Source: Dehalococcoidales bacterium (GTDB lineage: Bacteria; Chloroflexota; Dehalococcoidia; Dehalococcoidales; Fen-1064). Taken from it: a stretch of 6,447 nucleotides of DNA. This document shows, piece by piece, positions 1 to 6,447 of the stretch. The DNA lies in assembly GCA_028712845.1 (NCBI GenBank), contig JAQTPO010000111.1, positions 1 through 6,447 on the forward strand. Direction: 5' to 3'. The translations under genes and the position numbers were made by a program. Numbering within the stretch: position 1 is the first letter of the stretch; each line of letters opens with the position of its first letter. The notes under the pieces are model-generated. The model worked only from the letters and a program-made list of their open reading frames with translations, made no database searches and was not told where the DNA came from.

Positions 1-92
1 GACAAGGAGCCCAGCCGACAGCAACTGTTGCCAGACTGCTCTCTAAGTTAGGTATCATAGAGAAGTCCAAAACTGTCAAGGAGAAAACATGA
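1..92 (+). CDS. rpsP: 30S ribosomal protein S16, C-terminal fragment (5' end outside window)
   Basis: The reading frame is open from the left edge (first full codon at base 3) and ends at TGA 90-92, giving 29 residues. The start, QGAQPTATVARLLSKLGI, matches the C-terminal part of bacterial S16, where a GAQPTDTV.xLL motif is typical; the tail after it is short and lysine-rich. S16 is a small-subunit protein needed for 30S assembly. The stop overlaps the khpA start as ATGA, so the two are probably translationally coupled, and rpsP followed by a small KH protein is a widespread gene pair. The fragment is short, but motif and context agree. Only the C-terminus can be judged. Confidence 0.88.
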   Translation, partial: QGAQPTATVARLLSKLGIIEKSKTVKEKT

Positions 93-316
93 AGGACCTA
101 ATTGAGTACATTGCCAAGTCCATTGTAAATGCACCGGATGACGTGCAGGTGACTGAAGAACAAGATGAGCAAGGTATCATTCTGAAGTTGAAAGTTGCCG
201 ATGAAGACAAAGGCAGAGTAATTGGCAAGCAGGGACGTATCGCTGAAGCTATGCGAACACTTATCAGGGTAAAGGCGGCTAAGAAAGGCACCAAAGCTAC
301 CCTGGAAATAGTTTAA
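89..316 (+). CDS. khpA: KH-domain RNA-binding protein KhpA (YlqC family)
   Basis: This is a complete 75-residue protein, the usual size for the single-KH family known as KhpA/YlqC. The sequence shows the KH signature: GRVIGKQGRIAEAMR at about residues 42-56, with the RNA-contacting GxxG loop as G46-K-Q-G49, followed by a helix and a last strand (ATLEIV). The N-terminal helix (MKDLIEYIAKSIV) and an acidic stretch at 17-28 also fit. Family knowledge: KhpA binds RNA, often with KhpB/Jag, and affects cell division or small-RNA biology in Gram-positives; the role here is inferred. The start ATG 89-91 lies 5 bases after AAGGAG (78-83) and overlaps the rpsP stop. It is the last gene of its operon in this window and faces the shared terminator at 436-478. 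Confidence 0.93.
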   Translation: MKDLIEYIAKSIVNAPDDVQVTEEQDEQGIILKLKVADEDKGRVIGKQGRIAEAMRTLIRVKAAKKGTKATLEIV

Positions 317-435
317 GTACTATTGAATTATCAGTTTACAGTAAAGTATCCCCCACTGCTCGTAAGGAAAATCATCTTAATCATTGGTTTCAGTGATGCT
401 ATTTCGCTTGGGCAGGAATTATAAAAAACGGTATT
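317..435. other. non-coding 3' region after khpA, nothing recognised
   Basis: This stretch lies between the khpA stop and the shared terminator. I see no convincing reading frame with a ribosome binding site, no tRNA-like fold and no well-spaced promoter. The most likely reading is 3' untranslated sequence of the rpsP-khpA transcript. Confidence 0.5.
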
Positions 436-478
436 AAAAACACTCCCCCTTTGCATAATAAAAAGGGGGAGTGTTTTT
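436..478. terminator. bidirectional intrinsic terminator between convergent operons
   Basis: Bases 436-452 (AAAAACACTCCCCCTTT) are perfectly complementary to 462-478, giving a 17-bp stem with a 9-base loop (453-461). The core is the GC-rich CACTCCCCC / GGGGGAGTG. Its A/T flanks give a T-run on each strand: TTTTT at 474-478 for plus-strand transcripts, and the complement of AAAAA at 436-440 for minus-strand transcripts. It lies 120 bases after khpA and 35 bases after the atpC stop. It can therefore end both the rpsP-khpA and the atp transcripts. Confidence 0.92.
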
Positions 479-512
479 ATTTCGGGTAATATTTTTGAAA
501 AGCGGACGATTT

Positions 513-934
513 TTAGAGCTTTCTTCTGTGTTTTCTCTTTTCTGCTACTTTAAGACGGGCTAGAGCACGGCGTAAAGAGGCTTCGGCATTAACGAGATCT
601 GCTTGTTCTGTAGTAGTATGACTTGCCAGACTATCTTCAGCACGTTTCTTTGCCGCCTCAGCGCGGGCAATATCAATTTCGTCCGCTCGCTCGGCGGCAT
701 CCGCCAGAATGGTGATATGGTCGGGTTTCACTTCCAGAAAACCGCCGGATACTGCCAGAGAGTATTCTTCAGCGCCTTTTCTGATAAGGATTTCTCCCGG
801 TTTAATCATTGTCATCAGGGGAGCATGATGCGGCAGGATGCCCATTTCACCGTCAACGCCCGGAACGATAACAATGTCTGCGTCTTCGGAGAAGACCAGT
901 CGTTCTGCGGTAACGACATCGATACGGATGCCCA

Positions 935-935
<1 letters not shown>
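513..935 (-). CDS. atpC: F1Fo ATP synthase subunit epsilon
   Basis: The 140-residue protein has the two-part epsilon architecture. Residues 1 to about 84 form the beta-sandwich that binds gamma and the c-ring, with the family motif [20 protein letters not shown] at 28-47. Residues 85-140 form the C-terminal helical hairpin. Epsilon is part of the rotor and can inhibit ATP hydrolysis by extending its C-terminal helices into the alpha3beta3 head. The segment [15 protein letters not shown] (86-100) matches the IDxxRA signature of ATP-binding epsilon subunits such as Bacillus PS3, with E82, D88, R91 and R98 in register. The tail is very basic (KRKHRRKL). ATG 935-933 overlaps the atpD TAA by one base (TAATG). 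A GGGAG lies 10 bases upstream inside atpD, so coupled translation is likely. It is the last gene of the operon. Confidence 0.97.
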
Positions 936-3239
<2,304 letters not shown>

Positions 3240-3252
3240 TATTTGCCATCAA

Positions 3253-3269
3253 CAGGAGCAAAGCTCCTG
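3253..3269 (-). promoter_or_regulatory. hairpin in the atpA-atpG gap that contains the only SD-like sequence
   Basis: On the transcript, CAGGAGC (3269-3263) and GCTCCTG (3259-3253) pair perfectly as a 7-bp stem with a TTT loop. The stem begins 4 bases after the atpA stop and ends 13 bases before the atpG start. Its 5' arm carries AGGAG, the only good Shine-Dalgarno in the 34-base gap. No U-run follows, so it does not look like an intrinsic terminator. A role in lowering or coupling atpG translation, or in processing, is inference. Confidence 0.55.
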
Positions 3270-3273
3270 AAGC

Positions 3274-4782
3274 CTACTTGAAATTCTGCTTGAATTCTTT
3301 GATAGCGCCCTTGAGCGCCTCTTCTGTCGCCGCACTGATGTCTTTTTCCCTGGCGATAGCATTACCCACTTCAGGATGACTGGCTTCCATAAACTTGTGA
3401 AAACCGGCTTCAAAATCGTGTATCCTTGCCAGAGGAATATCATCAAGTAAACTATTGATAGCGGCGTAAAGGATCATAACCTGTTTTTCCATGGGCACAG
3501 GTACGTAGAGGGGTTGTTTCAATATTTCTGTGATGCGTTGCCCCCGTTCCAGTTGGGAGCGAGTGGCTTTGTCCAGTTCCGCAGTACCAAACTGGGCGAA
3601 GGCGGCAAGCTCGCGGTACTGTGCCAGTTCCAGCTTCAACCTACCGGCAACTTTTTTCATGGCTTTCGTTTGCGCCGAGCTACCGACACGGGATACGGAC
3701 AAACCGACATTCAAAGCAGGACGGATACCGGCGTTAAACAGGTCGGTTTCCATGTACATCTGTCCATCGGTGATAGAGATGACGTTGGTCGGAATATAAG
3801 CAGACAGGTCGCCTGCCTGCGTTTCAATGACAGGGAGGGCTGTTAATGAGCCACCACCCAGGTCATCACTTAATTTTGCCGCTCTTTCCAGTAAACGGCT
3901 GTGCAGATAGAAAACATCGCCGGGATAGGCTTCTCTGCCCGGAGGACGCCGCAAAAGTAGCGAAATTTGACGGTATGCCCAAGCGTGCTTGGAAAGGTCA
4001 TCATATACCACAAGCGCATCTTTACCGTGTTCCATAAATTCTTCGCCCATGGCGCAACCGGTATAAGGTGCGAGATATTGCAGAGCCGCAGAATCAGAAG
4101 CATTTGCTGCTACCACGATGGTATGAGCCATCGCACCGTATTTTTCGAGGGTAGCAACGACACGGGCGACTTTAGAAGTCTTTTGCCCGATGGCGACATA
4201 AATACAGGTGAGATTTCCACCTTTCTGATTGATAATAGCATCCAGTGCAATGGCGGTTTTACCCGTAGAACGGTCGCCGATGATTAGCTCACGCTGTCCT
4301 CTGCCTAGAGGAATCAGGCTATCGATTGCTTTAATACCGGTCTGCACCGGAGTATTAACTGATTTACGCTTAGTGACATCAGGCGCGATTCTCTCCAGCG
4401 GGAGGGTTTTATCAGTTTTAATGGGACCCTTGCCGTCGAGCGGGCGTCCCAGCGGGTCGACAACGCGTCCGATGAGAGCCTCGCCGACCGGCACTTCAGC
4501 GATTCTGCCGGTGCACCGTACTTCATCGCCTTCTTCAATTGTAGCGTAATCGCCCAGAATAATTGCCGAAACGCTGTCTTCTTCCAGGTTCATGGCAATA
4601 CCGATGATGTCATTCGGGAACTGCAGGAGTTCGTTATATTTAGCGGATGTTAAACCGTTAATTCTTGCAATACCATCACCGACCTCTGCCACTACACCGA
4701 CATCATACATCGCAAGGGAAGTGCCGAATTTATCGATTTCCCGCTTTATAGCTGAAGCGATATCTTGACCTCTTGTTGCCAT
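3274..4782 (-). CDS. atpA: F1Fo ATP synthase subunit alpha
   Basis: Alpha alternates with beta in the F1 head; it binds nucleotide without catalysis and gives the arginine finger to the beta site. At 502 residues it is complete. Landmarks: N-terminal region (1-25) that binds delta; beta-barrel with [11 protein letters not shown] (34-44); P-loop GDRSTGKT at 169-176 with K175; Walker B region [38 protein letters not shown] split over 255-292; VISITDGQ (334-341); and [14 protein letters not shown] (358-371), with R365 as the arginine finger. Position 172 is Ser where most bacterial alphas have Gln (GDRQTGKT). GGGGAGGT (4799-4792) stands 9 bases before ATG 4782-4780, a strong ribosome binding site that supports this start. 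The next gene, atpG, begins 34 bases after the stop. Confidence 0.99.
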   Translation of the reverse strand: MATRGQDIASAIKREIDKFGTSLAMYDVGVVAEVGDGIARINGLTSAKYNELLQFPNDIIGIAMNLEEDSVSAIILGDYATIEEGDEVRCTGRIAEVPVGEALIGRVVDPLGRPLDGKGPIKTDKTLPLERIAPDVTKRKSVNTPVQTGIKAIDSLIPLGRGQRELIIGDRSTGKTAIALDAIINQKGGNLTCIYVAIGQKTSKVARVVATLEKYGAMAHTIVVAANASDSAALQYLAPYTGCAMGEEFMEHGKDALVVYDDLSKHAWAYRQISLLLRRPPGREAYPGDVFYLHSRLLERAAKLSDDLGGGSLTALPVIETQAGDLSAYIPTNVISITDGQMYMETDLFNAGIRPALNVGLSVSRVGSSAQTKAMKKVAGRLKLELAQYRELAAFAQFGTAELDKATRSQLERGQRITEILKQPLYVPVPMEKQVMILYAAINSLLDDIPLARIHDFEAGFHKFMEASHPEVGNAIAREKDISAATEEALKGAIKEFKQNFK

Positions 4783-4813
4783 TTACAATGTACCTCCCCT
4801 TATGCTTGAGAAA

Positions 4814-5362
4814 CTACTTAGCAACCCCACCCAAATCCTTCTTCAGTGCCGCCAGTTTACTGCGGACGCTACCGTCAATCAGCTTGTCCCCAACCCGGAT
4901 AATAATGCCGCCGATGATTTTGGGGTCAACTTTTGTTTTTAAAACAACCGGTTTACCGACTATTTCCGTAACACGTTGCGCCAGTTTTAATTGATACTCA
5001 TTATCGAGTGGGATGGCAGTGGTGACTTCGGCAGTTTCTGTGCCTTCGATACCACGGTAGTTATCTACTAATGACTGGTACTCTTCAGCAATATCATCGA
5101 GCAACGCCAATCTACCCTTAGATGCGAGAAGAAGCGCCAGTTTAATTGCCAGCGGGTTTACTTCACCGATCCGCTGAGACAGGATTGTTTTTCTCTCATC
5201 GCCGGGAACCTTAAGGTCGGCTATCCGTGAAAACAGAGCCTGGTCCCGCGTCAAGGAAGCTACCTTCCTGAGGTCGGATTGCCACTGATTCAGATCTTTA
5301 CTTTCCTGCGCCATTCTGAAAATCGCCTGTGAATAGCGCCTGGCATATGCATTACTGGTCAT
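4814..5362 (-). CDS. atpH: F1Fo ATP synthase subunit delta (OSCP homologue)
   Basis: Delta caps the F1 head and ties the alpha N-termini to the b-subunit stalk, so the stator resists rotor torque. The protein has 182 residues, a typical length. The N-terminal helical domain opens with NAYARRYSQAIFRMAQE (4-20), the family ARRYAxALFxxA pattern. The C-terminal domain carries the conserved DPKIIGGIIIRVGDKLIDGSV at 146-166, followed by a short basic helix (RSKLAALKKDL). It lies 19 bases after atpF and 31 bases before atpA. The upstream GGGAAGAA is a weak ribosome binding site, which would suit a subunit needed once per complex. The start ATG 5362-5360 places the conserved helix near the N-terminus. 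Confidence 0.97.
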   Translation of the reverse strand: MTSNAYARRYSQAIFRMAQESKDLNQWQSDLRKVASLTRDQALFSRIADLKVPGDERKTILSQRIGEVNPLAIKLALLLASKGRLALLDDIAEEYQSLVDNYRGIEGTETAEVTTAIPLDNEYQLKLAQRVTEIVGKPVVLKTKVDPKIIGGIIIRVGDKLIDGSVRSKLAALKKDLGGVAK

Positions 5363-5381
5363 ATTTTCTTCCCGATATTAC

Positions 5382-5882
5382 TTATTTCTTTTTCAGGGCA
5401 GAACTTTCATCCAGCACTTTCTCGATAAGCTGGCGGTGTGTTTCTTTATCCAGAGACTTTTCAATAATTTTTTCCGCAGCAACGACTGCCGTATCAGCAA
5501 ATTCCTGTCTTAATTCGCCGATGGTTTCGTTGCGTTCACGCTGAATTTCAGCGCGTGCTTTTTCTACTAATACCTGTGCTTCCTGTTTGGCTTCTAATTG
5601 TGCTCTTTGACGGGCTTCTTCACCCGTACGCATCGCTTTAGAAATTACTTCCTGTCCCTCTTTGCTGGCGGCTTCGAGTTTCTTCTTAAACTCATCCTCA
5701 GCCAGTGCTGCCTGTTCCTTTATCTTCTGCACTTCATCCAGACTCTCTCTAACCTTACGGGGCCTTTCTTCCAGCATTTTTATAATTGGTTTATAAACAA
5801 AGAAAGAAAGAATCACCAGCAGGATAACAAAGTTAACTACTTGTGCTATAAAAGTTGGTCCACTAATGCCAAGTCCTTCCAT
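5382..5882 (-). CDS. atpF: F1Fo ATP synthase subunit b (peripheral stalk)
   Basis: Subunit b anchors the stator: one N-terminal membrane helix beside subunit a, then a long cytoplasmic coiled coil reaching delta. The 166-residue protein shows this. Residues about 11-30 (FIAQVVNFVILLVILSFFVY) are hydrophobic and include the family QxxNF pattern. KPI and a basic ERPRKVRESLDE segment follow, then a charged, Ala/Glu/Lys-rich helix from about 45 to 160, rich in heptad-like repeats. Only one b-type gene is visible, with no b' copy next to it, so a homodimer is expected. CAGGAGGAG (5894-5886) just upstream of ATG 5882-5880 is a strong ribosome binding site. It lies 21 bases after atpE and 19 before atpH. 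Confidence 0.97.
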   Translation of the reverse strand: MEGLGISGPTFIAQVVNFVILLVILSFFVYKPIIKMLEERPRKVRESLDEVQKIKEQAALAEDEFKKKLEAASKEGQEVISKAMRTGEEARQRAQLEAKQEAQVLVEKARAEIQRERNETIGELRQEFADTAVVAAEKIIEKSLDKETHRQLIEKVLDESSALKKK

Positions 5883-5903
5883 ACGCTCCTCCTGACTGGT
5901 AAG

Positions 5904-6198
<295 letters not shown>

Positions 6199-6447
6199 CT
6201 ATTTATGTTCTTCAGGTTCTTCCTCTTCGTGAGAAGAAACAGCCATTGTAGCAAATACCAGTGTCAGACCGGCAAAGATAAGCGCCTGTATGACACCGAA
6301 GAACATTTCCAGACCATAGAAAATTTGTAGAGCGCCAAAACCTGCAAATACGAGCAGGTAAGAAAATACCAGCACTAATACTTCACCGCCCAGCATATTG
6401 CCGAAGAGACGGAAGGTAAAACTGATGACTCTGATGAGGTAACTTAC
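6199..6447 (-). CDS. atpB: F1Fo ATP synthase subunit a, C-terminal 82 residues (start outside window)
   Basis: The frame is open to the right edge and ends at TAG (6201-6199). It gives the last 82 residues of the membrane stator subunit that forms the two ion half-channels against the c-ring. The essential arginine is visible in ISFTFRLFGNMLGGE: the Arg codon is at 6411-6409, equivalent to E. coli Arg210, and the Glu of GGE lies where E. coli has Glu219. A second long hydrophobic stretch includes VIQALIFAGLTLVFATMAV, matching the final helix with its conserved Gln. The protein ends in an acidic tail, SSHEEEEPEEHK, as in several Gram-positive and Chloroflexota homologues. It is the first atp gene in this window; any atpI upstream lies outside. 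Confidence 0.97.
   Translation of the reverse strand, partial: VSYLIRVISFTFRLFGNMLGGEVLVLVFSYLLVFAGFGALQIFYGLEMFFGVIQALIFAGLTLVFATMAVSSHEEEEPEEHK

Noticed and set aside
385..430. Possible promoter (TTGG-like boxes and TATAAA) after khpA
   Set aside because: The boxes are not separated by 16-18 bases, and any plus-strand transcript would run straight into the terminator at 436.
3253..3269. Reading the atpA-atpG hairpin as an intrinsic terminator
   Set aside because: The 7-bp stem is followed by TTGATGG on the transcript, with no U-run, and three essential genes lie downstream.

Overview
The window is dominated by one minus-strand operon for an F-type (F1Fo) ATP synthase. In transcription order, from right to left, it runs atpB (C-terminal part only, cut by the right edge), atpE, atpF, atpH, atpA, atpG, atpD and atpC. 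This is the classical bacterial gene order. Intergenic gaps are 58, 21, 19, 31, 34 and 49 bases, and atpD and atpC share one base. All seven complete genes are intact and have the usual family lengths. Together they supply the Fo membrane part (a, c, b), the stator stalk (b, delta), the catalytic head (alpha, beta) and the rotor shaft (gamma, epsilon).

At the left edge, on the plus strand, are the last 29 codons of rpsP (ribosomal protein S16) and a complete khpA (small KH-domain RNA-binding protein), joined by an ATGA stop/start overlap. This short operon converges on the atp operon. The 196 bases between khpA and atpC hold a perfect 17-bp inverted repeat with T-runs on both sides, a bidirectional terminator serving both operons. 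No rimM or trmD follows khpA, although these often do elsewhere.

The organism is a bacterium of moderate GC content with clear AGGAGG-type ribosome binding sites. The protein character and the rpsP-khpA pair are compatible with Chloroflexota, perhaps Dehalococcoidia. That placement is an impression from sequence style, not a computed phylogeny.

This is essentially a housekeeping region, and I see no new biological system in it. Points worth a second look are: an epsilon subunit carrying the IDxxRA-type ATP-binding signature known from Bacillus PS3; a hairpin that buries the only good Shine-Dalgarno sequence upstream of atpG; a c subunit without the known sodium ligands; and a Ser in place of the usual Gln in the alpha P-loop.
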